DNA of 64,000 bases from contig JAYUKX010000016.1 of NCBI GenBank assembly GCA_043764095.1, forward strand, positions 7,728-71,727. Reading direction: 5' to 3'. How positions within the stretch are numbered: the first letter of the stretch is position 1; every line of letters starts with the position of its first letter. This stretch comes from M3007 sp043764095 (GTDB lineage: Bacteria; Bacteroidota; Bacteroidia; Chitinophagales; Saprospiraceae). Shown here piece by piece: positions 43,090 through 51,156 of the stretch. The notes under the pieces are model-generated. The model was not told the DNA's origin, made no database searches, and was given only the letters and a program-made list of their open reading frames with translations. The position numbers and the translations under genes were made by a program.

Positions 43090-43329
43090 ATGAAGAAAAC
43101 GACCCATTTTTTTATTCCCCTCTGTATAGCGGTCATTTTAATGGCTACTGCTTGTTATAAGAAGACAGTGCCGATGAGCAATTGTGTCGAAAAAACAGCA
43201 GATCCCGATTGTATTTGCACCAAAATTTATAAGCCTGTTTGTGGTTGCAATGGCAAAACGTATGGAAACGAATGTGAGGCTCGTTGCCACAATATCACTA
43301 AGTTTAAGGAAGGCGAATGTCCAAAATAG
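43090..43329 (+). CDS. Kazal-type protease-inhibitor lipoprotein
   Basis: 79 residues. Lipoprotein signal with lipobox LMATAC (Cys near 22), then a Kazal domain with six cysteines: CVEKTADPDCIC, YKPVCGCNGKTYGNECEARC and GEC. Kazal domains inhibit serine proteases; a bacterial lipoprotein of this kind would sit on the outer membrane or periplasmic face. It has its own shared-type promoter and precedes the next gene by 9 nt. Confidence 0.85.
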   Translation: MKKTTHFFIPLCIAVILMATACYKKTVPMSNCVEKTADPDCICTKIYKPVCGCNGKTYGNECEARCHNITKFKEGECPK

Positions 43330-43338
43330 AAAAGAAAA

Positions 43339-43809
43339 ATGAAAAACATAGTCCGATTTACATCTCTATTTTTTACCGCCATTACCCTATCTGCTTTGAT
43401 GGCTCATTTGTTAGAAATGCGTGTAAAAATTAATCTATCAAAAGAAGATTATCAGACCGTTCAAGGCATTTATAGTGGATGGCAATGGATTGGTATTTTT
43501 GAAATAGGTGCAATCCTTTTGACCCTCATTTGGGTCGTTTTTGACCGCCAATCAAAAAATATCTTTCCTTTTCTATTATCCGCTTTGTTTTGCTTTGTTT
43601 TAAGCTTCATTATCTTCTTTGTATTTACATTTCCGACCAATCAGGAGACTTTAGGTTGGACAAATTTACCCAATAATTGGGCAGAACTTAGAAAAAAATG
43701 GGAGTATTCTCATGTCATAAGAGCGTTATTATCTTTATGTGGTTACTCTGTTTTAGTGTTGGCACTTCTAAAAAGTAATAGTGTTAATCACAAAATTCAA
43801 GGTGCATAA
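43339..43809 (+). CDS. DUF1772-like four-helix membrane protein
   Basis: 156 residues with four membrane helices and the pattern SLFFTAITLSALMAHLLEM at the N-terminus. The layout fits DUF1772 (anthrone-oxygenase-like) proteins but key residues cannot be checked. Follows the Kazal gene closely and probably shares its transcript. Confidence 0.55.
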   Translation: MKNIVRFTSLFFTAITLSALMAHLLEMRVKINLSKEDYQTVQGIYSGWQWIGIFEIGAILLTLIWVVFDRQSKNIFPFLLSALFCFVLSFIIFFVFTFPTNQETLGWTNLPNNWAELRKKWEYSHVIRALLSLCGYSVLVLALLKSNSVNHKIQGA

Positions 43810-43910
43810 TAGTGCGTATCCAGAATTGAGTTTTGGGTAAAAACAACTTGTCGCCGAGGATGCCAACATTATAGGTTTTAACCCTTGTTACTTTTTAAAA
43901 CAATAAAAAC

Positions 43911-44135
43911 ATGCAAACTAAATCATTAGGTTTCGTTCTAATCGTATTGGGTATCATTATGATAGTTTACACAGGATTTAATTATGTCACGACTGAAAAA
44001 GTGATTGATTTAGGTCCGATTGAGATAAACAAAGACAAGAATCATTTTATTGGGTGGTCGCCTATTGTTGGCATCGTCTTACTAGCGGCTGGTGTTATCG
44101 TCCTTTTTCGCAATAAAAAAGGGGGCAACTATTAG
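43911..44135 (+). CDS. Small two-helix membrane protein
   Basis: 74 residues: helix (LGFVLIVLGIIMIVYTGF), a short loop with DLGPIEINKDKN, second helix (WSPIVGIVLLAAGVIVLF), and a basic tail. It resembles small stress-cluster membrane proteins (DUF3185-like). Function unknown. Confidence 0.65.
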   Translation: MQTKSLGFVLIVLGIIMIVYTGFNYVTTEKVIDLGPIEINKDKNHFIGWSPIVGIVLLAAGVIVLFRNKKGGNY

Positions 44136-44182
44136 AAGATATAGAATTTGTTTTTCACAGAAACATACCTAAAAATTTCATA

Positions 44183-44833
44183 ATGAAAAATATTTATACA
44201 TTACAAAATGCCTCAAAAACCATTTGGAGACGGGCGCTACTAGTCCTCTTTTGGGGGCTCTTTTTGGGTGGTGTTATAGGCCAAACAGTACCTCGAAAAC
44301 TACTGATTTTCTCTGCCCGCCGGGCAAGTTTTAAACCTATTTCTTTGGCTGGCCACGGCTTTGTTTCGTGGGCAACCCAACCCACCGCCCGTTCGGGAGT
44401 GGCTGCGAAGACGACGCTGGGGCTTTTTCCGACAGACGGACAAGCGCTGCCTGGCCTAATTATTAATGGTTTGCCAGCCGAGGTAGTGTCTGGTTTCCGT
44501 GAAAACAGCCACCGGGTACCAACGTTTCGAGCCATTTTTGAACTTGAACCCGAATCTTGGAAGGCTGCGTTGGATACGGCAAAAAACTGGCACGGGCGGC
44601 GGTACTTTTTGCTGACAAGAAACTGCGTTTCGTTCATGGACGGCGTTGCAGAGGCCGCTGGGATGGATACACCGAGTATGTATTTTTTATGGATTTTCCC
44701 GCGCCATCCTGTGCGGTGGCTAAAACTTCTGGCTAAACGCAACACCGAGCAGCAAGTGGAAATCAATACGCCGGTGCGGTTCGAATTTGGGGAGGTGGAA
44801 CCGCAAACGTATTCTATAGATAAGAAAGAATGA
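44183..44833 (+). CDS. Hypothetical membrane-anchored protein, possible permuted papain-like (NlpC/P60-related) fold
   Basis: 216 residues, signal anchor (ALLVLFWGLFLGGVIGQ). The motif AGHGFVSW near 57-64, followed much later by RNCVSFMDGVAEAAGM (Cys near 147), gives His before Cys, as in circularly permuted papain-like hydrolases (LRAT/YaeF group). This is a pattern guess; no exact family is recognised. A long frame on the opposite strand at 44194-44766 is a shadow. Composition is richer in GC than the neighbours. Confidence 0.55.
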   Translation: MKNIYTLQNASKTIWRRALLVLFWGLFLGGVIGQTVPRKLLIFSARRASFKPISLAGHGFVSWATQPTARSGVAAKTTLGLFPTDGQALPGLIINGLPAEVVSGFRENSHRVPTFRAIFELEPESWKAALDTAKNWHGRRYFLLTRNCVSFMDGVAEAAGMDTPSMYFLWIFPRHPVRWLKLLAKRNTEQQVEINTPVRFEFGEVEPQTYSIDKKE

Positions 44834-44841
44834 AATCAGGC

Positions 44842-44905
44842 GTGAATCTTGTAATGTTTTTGAAGATTTGTGTAAAATTAACGCTAACAAGACGACCTAC
44901 CTTTG
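44842..44905 (+). promoter_or_regulatory. Shared promoter type, copy 4 (GTGAA - TACCTTTG)
   Basis: GTGAA at 44842 and TACCTTTG at 44898, 56 nt apart. The interior is more diverged than in the other three. The -7 box lies 33 nt before the YtxH start. Confidence 0.55.
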
Positions 44906-44937
44906 TACTATTATTTAAAAGTCTAAAAAAAGTAAAA

Positions 44938-45228
44938 ATGAGTAAAGTAAAAATTGTATTAGGCACATTGGCAGGGATTGCTACAGGTGCATTGTTAGGC
45001 GTTATGTTTGCACCAGATAGTGGTGCGTCTACGCGCAAAAAAATCACCAAAAAAGGAGCCGATTATAAGGGTGAGGTGTACACTAAATTCGAAGATTTGG
45101 TGGAGAAGGTCACAGATAAAATGGCCGGTCTCAAAATTGAGATCACCGATATGGTTGAAAAAGGAAGTGAAAAAGTGAACGATGCTATGGCGGAGGCAAC
45201 GACCAATGGCAAATCAAAAACGCATTAG
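44938..45228 (+). CDS. YtxH-domain stress protein
   Basis: 96 residues. N-terminal hydrophobic glycine-rich segment VLGTLAGIATGALLGVMFAPDSG followed by a charged helix with TRKKITKKGADYK, the YtxH pattern. Members are induced by general stress in Bacillus; function is unknown. ATG 44938 is preferred over an upstream in-frame start at 44830 because it follows a promoter by 33 nt and opens the conserved domain. Confidence 0.82.
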   Translation: MSKVKIVLGTLAGIATGALLGVMFAPDSGASTRKKITKKGADYKGEVYTKFEDLVEKVTDKMAGLKIEITDMVEKGSEKVNDAMAEATTNGKSKTH

Positions 45229-45334
45229 ACGCTTTTTCCGAAGTTCACCCAAATTTGTACAGTGTACTAGGCTTTAAAAAAACAATTTTTCGCTTCACCC
45301 CTCCGTGAATAACGGGGACAAAACTTTAAAAAAT

Positions 45335-45520
45335 ATGAATACCACCACAGTAAAAGGCACTTGGAACGAGATGAAAGGAAATCTCAAAAAGCAGTTTGCC
45401 GATTTGACAGACAACGACCTCATGTACGAAGAAGGTCAAAAAGAGGAAATGCTTGGCAAACTCCAAGTAAAACTCGGCAAAACCAAAGATGAACTGAGTA
45501 AGATCATGTCTTCAAAGTAA
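45335..45520 (+). CDS. CsbD-family stress protein
   Basis: 61 residues: TVKGTWNEMKGNLKKQFADLTDNDLMYEEGQKEEMLGKLQ is the CsbD fold. CsbD-like proteins are strongly induced by general stress but have no known biochemical role. ATG 45335 opens the domain; a GTG at 45305 in frame is less likely. Confidence 0.85.
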   Translation: MNTTTVKGTWNEMKGNLKKQFADLTDNDLMYEEGQKEEMLGKLQVKLGKTKDELSKIMSSK

Positions 45521-45741
45521 AAATACCTGCCATTTGAAAATTTTGTTTGGGTTGCTGGGGTTGATAAAAATTTTTTATATTAAATAATTATTGACCCCAC
45601 AACTTTAATATAGCGTAAATTAAATTTAGACAATACAAGTAATGTGCGCCATGCTTTGTAATAGAAAAATAATTTGTAGCAGAAAAATAATAAGCACGTG
45701 AAATTAATAAATACGCTTTTATATAAGATCCGTGCCTTGGT

Positions 45742-45771
45742 GCACTGTAGAAAAAATATTCTACAATGTGC
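45742..45771. repeat. Small hairpin in the 45521-45831 gap
   Basis: GCACTGTAGAA (45742-45752) pairs with TTCTACAATGTGC (45759-45771), one bulge. The rest of this AT-rich gap shows no gene. It may lie in the leader of the OmpA-family lipoprotein gene. Confidence 0.4.
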
Positions 45772-45831
45772 TAAATGGTAATTTGTTAAGTATTTACAGA
45801 TTAAAAATAATAAAAATTTAAACTAAAAATT

Positions 45832-46755
45832 ATGAAATTAGCATCAAAAATCCTCCTACTCCTCGTATTGGGTTTGACGGCAACTTCTTGCGTCACCAAA
45901 AAGAAATTCACCAATTTGCAATCCCAAATGGATCTGAAAAACAAAGAATTAGATACTGCAAACCGAGATCTAGGCAAATGTGGTGTCAGTTTGAACGATT
46001 ATATGTCTAGGTTTTCGACCTGTGAAGACGAAAAACATCGATTGAGCAACGATTTTATCGCTTTACAAGCCAACCTCAATGATCGGCAAAATCAAATCAA
46101 TGATTTAAAAGCACAGCGCGACAAAACGCAATCGCAGGTTGGTGACTTGACCAATCTTTCAAAATCAGCAAACGATAACATCGGTCAAACGCTTGCACAA
46201 TTATCGAAAAAGGACAAGTACATCTACCTACTACAAGCCGCAAAAACAAAAACCGATTCTATCAATTTGGCGTTGGCTGTCAATTTGAAAGGTGTTTTGA
46301 ACAACGGCCTCGATGACAAAGATGTGGAAATAAAGGTGGACAAACAGGTCGTTTTTATCAATCTTTCCGATAAAATGTTGTTCCAAATTGGTAGTTCAAA
46401 TTTGACGCCCCGCGCCAACGAAGTATTGGGGAAAATTGCAAAAATCGTCGAATCGCGTCCCGATTTGGAAGTGATGGTCGAAGGGTACACCGACAATAAA
46501 CCGATAAAAACAGCTTGCATGGATGACAACTGGGATTTGAGTGTGAAACGTGCGACTTCCGTTGTACGGGTTTTGCAGACGGTTTACAAAATCAATCCGA
46601 ACCGTTTGATTGCCGCTGGTCGCGGAGAGTACAATACTTTGGCAACTAATAATTCCGATGCTGGACGCACCGCGAACCGCCGGACGCGGATCATTATTTT
46701 GCCCAAAATGGATCAATTTTACGACCTGTTGAACCCGAACAATGTACCTAAATAA
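45832..46755 (+). CDS. OmpA-family lipoprotein with coiled-coil linker
   Basis: 307 residues. Lipobox in LGLTATSC, a long coiled coil (about 28-140), then an OmpA C-terminal domain with MLFQIGSSNLTPRANEVLGKIAKI and VEGYTDNKPI, NRRTRIIILPK at the end. It likely links outer membrane and peptidoglycan, like Pal or YiaD, and lies in the stress-type island. Confidence 0.82.
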   Translation: MKLASKILLLLVLGLTATSCVTKKKFTNLQSQMDLKNKELDTANRDLGKCGVSLNDYMSRFSTCEDEKHRLSNDFIALQANLNDRQNQINDLKAQRDKTQSQVGDLTNLSKSANDNIGQTLAQLSKKDKYIYLLQAAKTKTDSINLALAVNLKGVLNNGLDDKDVEIKVDKQVVFINLSDKMLFQIGSSNLTPRANEVLGKIAKIVESRPDLEVMVEGYTDNKPIKTACMDDNWDLSVKRATSVVRVLQTVYKINPNRLIAAGRGEYNTLATNNSDAGRTANRRTRIIILPKMDQFYDLLNPNNVPK

Positions 46756-46815
46756 GCGGTATAAAAAGGTATGAGTCATATAAAAGTACAATGATACTAT
46801 GCAGTGTTTGAATAT

Positions 46816-46879
46816 GTGAATTATACAATACTTTATCATAACTCTGTAACACTACTTATCTTCAAACACGCCACCTTTG
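46816..46879 (+). promoter_or_regulatory. Shared promoter type, copy 3 (GTGAA - CACCTTTG)
   Basis: GTGAA at 46816 and CACCTTTG at 46872, 56 nt apart, with GTAACACT in the -33 zone. The -7 box lies 40 nt before the fasciclin gene ATG. Confidence 0.6.
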
Positions 46880-46918
46880 TACTGTTATGGAAATCCTTTC
46901 ATAATTTAATTTTTGTAA

Positions 46919-47812
46919 ATGAAAAATATACCAATACTACTTTTAATGGGTAATTTACTCTTAGCAGTTGTTCTATCGAATACCTCTTGTACAATGCCTC
47001 AAAAAGATATTGTGGAAGTCGCTTCTACCAATGCTAAGACACTGTCCGTCGCTGTAAATGCTGCAGGATTGGCACAAACACTTAAAGCAAAGGGCCCATT
47101 CACCGTTTTTGCGCCCACCGATGCCGCTTTTGCAGCCATTCAATCAGATGTTGATATGCTGTTGCAGCCTGAAAATAAATCTAAATTGGCTAAAATCCTC
47201 ACTGCTCACGTAGTAAATGGAGAGATAAAAGCTGCTGATCTCAAAGATGGGCAAATATTGACTACATTGGACGGTGGAAAACTGCTCGTGACGGTCTCAA
47301 ATGGTACCGTGATGGTAGGTGATGCCACTATTACCGCCAAGGATGTAAAGGCTTCTAATGGAATTATTCACATGATTGACAAGGTGATACTGCCTGCCAA
47401 GCCGAAAGCAAAAGATATTGTAGAAATTGCTACTGAAAGTGCCAAAACACTCGCTGCGGCAGTAACGGCAGCAGGACTTGTTGAAACGCTACAGAGCGAT
47501 GGCCCATTCACCGTTTTTGCACCAACCGATGCTGCTTTCGCAGATATCCAAAAGGATGTAGATAACCTCTTAAAGCCCGAAAACAAGGCGAAACTTTCTA
47601 ATGTTTTGACTTATCATGTCGTGGCTGGCAAAATTATGGCCGCCGACCTGCAAGATGGTCAAGAACTTACTACTGTACAAGGCGGTAAGTTAAAGGTGTC
47701 CATCAAAAACGGAAAAGTGATGATAAATGGCGCAAATGTTATCACTGCTGATGTTTCCGCATCCAATGGCGTTATCCATGTGATCGATAAAGTATTTATG
47801 CCCAAAATGTAA
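46919..47812 (+). CDS. Lipoprotein with two fasciclin (FAS1) domains
   Basis: 297 residues. Lipobox LSNTSC, then two FAS1 repeats of about 130 residues, each with GPFTVFAPTDAAFA and NGxIHxIDKV. FAS1 domains mediate adhesion or act as stress-related surface proteins. The two repeats are very similar in sequence, so internal duplication is recent. It has its own shared-type promoter and terminator. Confidence 0.87.
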   Translation: MKNIPILLLMGNLLLAVVLSNTSCTMPQKDIVEVASTNAKTLSVAVNAAGLAQTLKAKGPFTVFAPTDAAFAAIQSDVDMLLQPENKSKLAKILTAHVVNGEIKAADLKDGQILTTLDGGKLLVTVSNGTVMVGDATITAKDVKASNGIIHMIDKVILPAKPKAKDIVEIATESAKTLAAAVTAAGLVETLQSDGPFTVFAPTDAAFADIQKDVDNLLKPENKAKLSNVLTYHVVAGKIMAADLQDGQELTTVQGGKLKVSIKNGKVMINGANVITADVSASNGVIHVIDKVFMPKM

Positions 47813-47828
47813 AACATAGTTTTTTTGC

Positions 47829-47868
47829 AAACCCTCTCAGCGTTTTCGATTGCTCAGAGGGTTTTTTA
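47829..47868 (+). terminator. Rho-independent terminator after the fasciclin gene
   Basis: AAACCCTCTCAGC (47829-47841) pairs with GCTCAGAGGGTTT (47852-47864), one mismatch, followed by a T-run. Confidence 0.75.
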
Positions 47869-47892
47869 TTTAATTAAATTAATGAATGTTTT

Positions 47893-48021
47893 ATGTGCTC
47901 GGAAGACAAAATCAACCCTTACCGCAAAAGAAGCAAAGAACGTTGGTCTCTAAAGGTAAAGGTATGGTGCAAAGAAGGCAAATATGACGAGGGCAAGTGT
48001 AGTGACCAGAGTACAAGTTGA
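47893..48021 (+). CDS. Possible 42-residue basic, cysteine-containing peptide
   Basis: ATG 47893 to TGA 48019-48021: begins MCSEDKINPYRKRSKERW and has a WCKEGKYDEGKC segment. It lies directly after the terminator and before the lipocalin gene; no clear -7 box. Could be real or chance. Confidence 0.3.
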   Translation: MCSEDKINPYRKRSKERWSLKVKVWCKEGKYDEGKCSDQSTS

Positions 48022-48046
48022 TATAAAAACTAATCAATCAGAAATC

Positions 48047-48565
48047 ATGAATACTAGAATAATCACGCTATTAATCACGTATTTTTTAATGACAACAGCT
48101 ATGTATGCACAGCCATTGCAAACAGTACCAAATGTAGATTTGAATAAATATTCAGGTAAATGGTTTGAAATAGCGTCGTATCCTCAAAGATTTCAAAAGC
48201 GATGTCATTGTACTACCGCCGAATACACGCCCACCGAAGATGGATATTTAATTGTTGAAAACAGGTGCAATAAAGACAGCGTAAACGGTAAATTATCTTA
48301 CATCAAAGGCAAAGCATTTGTTGTAGCGCATACGGGCAATGCAAAACTAAAAGTGCAATTTTTTTGGCCCTTCAAAGGTGATTATTGGGTAATTGATTTA
48401 GCGGATGATTATAGTTATGCCGTAGTGAGTGCGCCCAATAAAAAATATTTATGGATTCTTTCAAGGACAGCCAAAATGGATATCGCTGTGTATCAACAGA
48501 TTATCACACGATTGAAAGGAAAAGGGTTTGACTTGACTAAACTTAAAATAACCGAACAAATTTAA
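48047..48565 (+). CDS. Bacterial lipocalin (Blc-like)
   Basis: 172 residues. Signal peptide (ITLLITYFLMTTAMYAQ), then the lipocalin signature DLNKYSGKWFEIASYPQRFQKRC, VENRC, and the final strand YLWILSRT. Lipocalins bind lipids or fatty acids in the envelope and are stress-related in Escherichia coli. ATG 48047 starts the signal peptide; a longer frame from 47984 has no support. Confidence 0.87.
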   Translation: MNTRIITLLITYFLMTTAMYAQPLQTVPNVDLNKYSGKWFEIASYPQRFQKRCHCTTAEYTPTEDGYLIVENRCNKDSVNGKLSYIKGKAFVVAHTGNAKLKVQFFWPFKGDYWVIDLADDYSYAVVSAPNKKYLWILSRTAKMDIAVYQQIITRLKGKGFDLTKLKITEQI

Positions 48566-48570
48566 CGAAG

Positions 48571-49035
48571 ATGGAAAATCAAAAAAAAATTGATGTGTTT
48601 AATACACTCATTCAAATCAACAACGACCGCTTTGAAGGCTACGAAACGGCATTTAAGGAAACAGAAGAGCAGAACTTGAAAACACATTTTAGCCAGTTTA
48701 TGCAGACGAGCCAAAAATGCAAACAAGAATTGGTAAACGAAGTGACCCGTTTGGGTGGTGTCTCTACGGAAAGCACCAGATTAGCAGGAAAATTATTTCG
48801 TGTTTGGATGGATATAAAAGCCGCTATCACAGGCAAAGACCGAAAGGGTATTCTTCGCTCGTGTGAGTACGGTGAAAATGTTGCGCTTGAAACTTACCAG
48901 AATGTGCTGAATAATGAGTTGGATCATATATTATTTGACCAACAAACGATGATAAATGCGCAACATGCCCGAATAAAAGCCGACCGTGATTTGGTAAAAT
49001 CAATGCACGATGCCTTGGTAAGGAATAAAATTTAA
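48571..49035 (+). CDS. PA2169-family four-helix-bundle protein (DUF2383)
   Basis: 154 residues, all helical, with NTLIQINNDRFEGYETAFKE, RLGGVSTE and the ERGEN-like CEYGENVALETYQ, as in ferritin-like PA2169/DUF2383 proteins. Function unknown; often near stress genes. Only 5 nt after the lipocalin stop, so probably cotranscribed. Confidence 0.8.
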   Translation: MENQKKIDVFNTLIQINNDRFEGYETAFKETEEQNLKTHFSQFMQTSQKCKQELVNEVTRLGGVSTESTRLAGKLFRVWMDIKAAITGKDRKGILRSCEYGENVALETYQNVLNNELDHILFDQQTMINAQHARIKADRDLVKSMHDALVRNKI

Positions 49036-49047
49036 AATAAAATAATT

Positions 49048-49284
49048 ATGTGGAAAGAAGAAGATAATAAATTAAAACGCAGTTTTCAATTTGATGATTT
49101 TGTAGATGCATTTGCTTTTATGACACGCGTCGCTTTTGCTGCTGAAAAAATGGACCATCACCCTAATTGGAGCAACGTATATAATAAGGTAGAAATAGTC
49201 CTTTTTACGCATGATGCCAATGATAGTATTACCGATAAGGATAGAAAACTGTCCAAAGAAATCGATAAAATCTATAAAAACTAA
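49048..49284 (+). CDS. 4a-hydroxytetrahydrobiopterin dehydratase (pterin carbinolamine dehydratase)
   Basis: 78 residues, slightly shorter than usual. FDDFVDAFAFMTRVAFAAEKMDHHPNWSNVYNKVEIVLFTHDA contains the active-site motif HHPNW...VY. It dehydrates 4a-hydroxytetrahydropterins and can act as a dimerization cofactor. Lies 12 nt after the PA2169-like gene in a probable operon. Confidence 0.87.
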   Translation: MWKEEDNKLKRSFQFDDFVDAFAFMTRVAFAAEKMDHHPNWSNVYNKVEIVLFTHDANDSITDKDRKLSKEIDKIYKN

Positions 49285-49315
49285 AGTTTATTTCTTATAT
49301 AAAAATTAATTAATT

Positions 49316-50203
49316 ATGCCATTTATCAAAACAATATCAGATGCTACGGGTAATACCGTAAACTTATTCTACGAAGATTTGGGAATCGGTAATCCTGTGG
49401 TTTTTATCCACGGTTGGCCGCTCAACCATGAAATGTGGGAATATCAGTTGTCCGAATTACCCATGCACAATATGCGTTGTATTGCGTATGACCGTAGAGG
49501 TTTTGGCAAATCCGATCGTCCGCTGAAAAATTATGATTACGACACCCTTGCCGACGACTTGAAGTCCGTACTCGACCAATTGGAACTTACGAAAGTTACC
49601 CTCGTCGGTTTCTCAATGGGTGGTGGTGAAATAGCCCGCTATATAGGTAAATATGGTACTGAACGAATAGAAAAGGTAGTTTTAATCAGTTCTGTAACAC
49701 CATATAGGCTCAAAACAGACGATAATCCCGAAGGTGCGGATAAATCGGATTTTGATGAGACGGTGCAGAAAATCAGTGAGGATCGCCCCGCCTTTTTAAC
49801 CGCTTTCGGTAAAAAATTCTACGGGGTGGATATATTCAGCCAACCCGTCAGCCAACCTCTGTTGGATTGGAATCAATCGCTTTGCATGATGAGCTCTGCG
49901 GTAGCCACAATGGACTGCGTACGCTCTTTTTCAGAGACCGACTTCCGGAAAGATGTGCTAAAAATTAAGGTTCCTACCTTGATAATTCACGGGGATGCCG
50001 ACAAAATAGTGCCAGTCACAGCCAGTAACCGGACAGCTGCGTTATTGCCTCATGCCACTTATATCGTATATGAGGGTGCACCGCATGGTTTGTTCATCAC
50101 GGAAAAGGAAAGGCTAAATGCTGATTTGATACACTTCATTGGCATAAAAGATGCCAACGGCAAGGCATCAAAACAGGAACATACTTATCAAAATGCTTTG
50201 TGA
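49316..50203 (+). CDS. Alpha/beta hydrolase (non-haem chloroperoxidase-like)
   Basis: 295 residues. FIHGWPLNHEMW (oxyanion hole), nucleophile elbow GFSMGGG with catalytic Ser, DADKIVPV with Asp and GAPHGLF with His: the full triad of cofactor-free haloperoxidase/esterase-like hydrolases. Substrate unknown. Confidence 0.85.
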   Translation: MPFIKTISDATGNTVNLFYEDLGIGNPVVFIHGWPLNHEMWEYQLSELPMHNMRCIAYDRRGFGKSDRPLKNYDYDTLADDLKSVLDQLELTKVTLVGFSMGGGEIARYIGKYGTERIEKVVLISSVTPYRLKTDDNPEGADKSDFDETVQKISEDRPAFLTAFGKKFYGVDIFSQPVSQPLLDWNQSLCMMSSAVATMDCVRSFSETDFRKDVLKIKVPTLIIHGDADKIVPVTASNRTAALLPHATYIVYEGAPHGLFITEKERLNADLIHFIGIKDANGKASKQEHTYQNAL

Positions 50204-50210
50204 GTAAAGT

Positions 50211-50271
50211 AGAGATTATGTAACTTTATTTTTGAGGCCGGCCTATGCAAAAATAAAATTACATAATCTCT
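50211..50271. terminator. Long hairpin, possible bidirectional terminator
   Basis: 24-bp arms (50211-50234, 50248-50271) with one mismatch around a 13-nt loop containing GGCCGGCC. The arms are A/T-rich with T-runs in both directions. Confidence 0.55.
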
Positions 50272-50297
50272 AGTAGATAAAAATCCGATAAAAACAA

Positions 50298-51116
50298 ATG
50301 GAAACACTTACAAAAGAAAGTATCAAAACGCTGCTACAACCAAGAATAGCCGATGCTCATAAAGGCAATTACGGTCACGCGTTGATCGTGGCTGGCGGTG
50401 TAGGGCGCGTCGGAGCAGCCGTTATTGCCGCCAAAGCATGCTTGCGTGCTGGTGTAGGATTATTAACAGTAAGTGTACCCGAAGATGAACGGATTATCCT
50501 ACAAATAACGATACCCGAAGCGATGCTAGTTATGCGAAATCGTACGATTGAGGTACTAAACAGTTATTCGGCTTTGGGTATGGGTTGTGGTATGGGTACA
50601 AGTTCCAAAGCGGAAACGTTATTAAATGCTATTATTTCTAAAATCAATATCCCTTTATTGTTAGATGCAGATGCTTTGAATATGATATCGAACAATAAAA
50701 ATTTACTTAAGCAAGTACCTCCAGGATCAATTATTACGCCTCATCCAAAAGAATTTGATCGGCTGTTTGGCATTCATAACAGCGAAGACGATAGAAGATC
50801 AACCGCCATAAAAAAAGCCCAAGAATACAACATTATTATCGTACTTAAAGGGCATAAAACCCTTGTAACATCGGGCGGAGCAGCATTTGTAAATACAACG
50901 GGCAATGCAGGACTCGCAAAAGGGGGGTCCGGCGATGCACTGACAGGTATTATTACTTCTTTTTTGGCACAAGGTTACATGCCTTTTGATGCGGCAAAAA
51001 TTGGGGTTTTCATCCACGGATTAGCCGCTGACTTATCCTTAGACCAACAAAGTATGGAAAGTCTATTGATTACAGATGTCATTGAGCATTTGGGAAAAGC
51101 ATTTCATCATATTTGA
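50298..51116 (+). CDS. nnrD: ADP/ATP-dependent NAD(P)H-hydrate dehydratase
   Basis: 272 residues, ribokinase-like YjeF C-terminal domain: HALIVAGGVGRVGAAVIAAKACLRAGVGLLTV, ITPHPKEFDRLFG, VLKGHKTLV and NAGLAKGGSGDALTGII, with the nucleotide site GGSGD. It repairs hydrated NAD(P)H. Here it stands without the N-terminal epimerase domain (NnrE) found in many fused homologues. Confidence 0.87.
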   Translation: METLTKESIKTLLQPRIADAHKGNYGHALIVAGGVGRVGAAVIAAKACLRAGVGLLTVSVPEDERIILQITIPEAMLVMRNRTIEVLNSYSALGMGCGMGTSSKAETLLNAIISKINIPLLLDADALNMISNNKNLLKQVPPGSIITPHPKEFDRLFGIHNSEDDRRSTAIKKAQEYNIIIVLKGHKTLVTSGGAAFVNTTGNAGLAKGGSGDALTGIITSFLAQGYMPFDAAKIGVFIHGLAADLSLDQQSMESLLITDVIEHLGKAFHHI

Positions 51117-51156
51117 AGTAATATTACACGACTATTTTTTGCAACTGCAAGAAACC

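Noticed and set aside
44194..44766. 190-codon frame on the minus strand
   Set aside because: Antisense to the hypothetical gene at 44183-44833, which has a signal anchor and RNCVSFMD motif; the minus-strand product has no recognisable feature.
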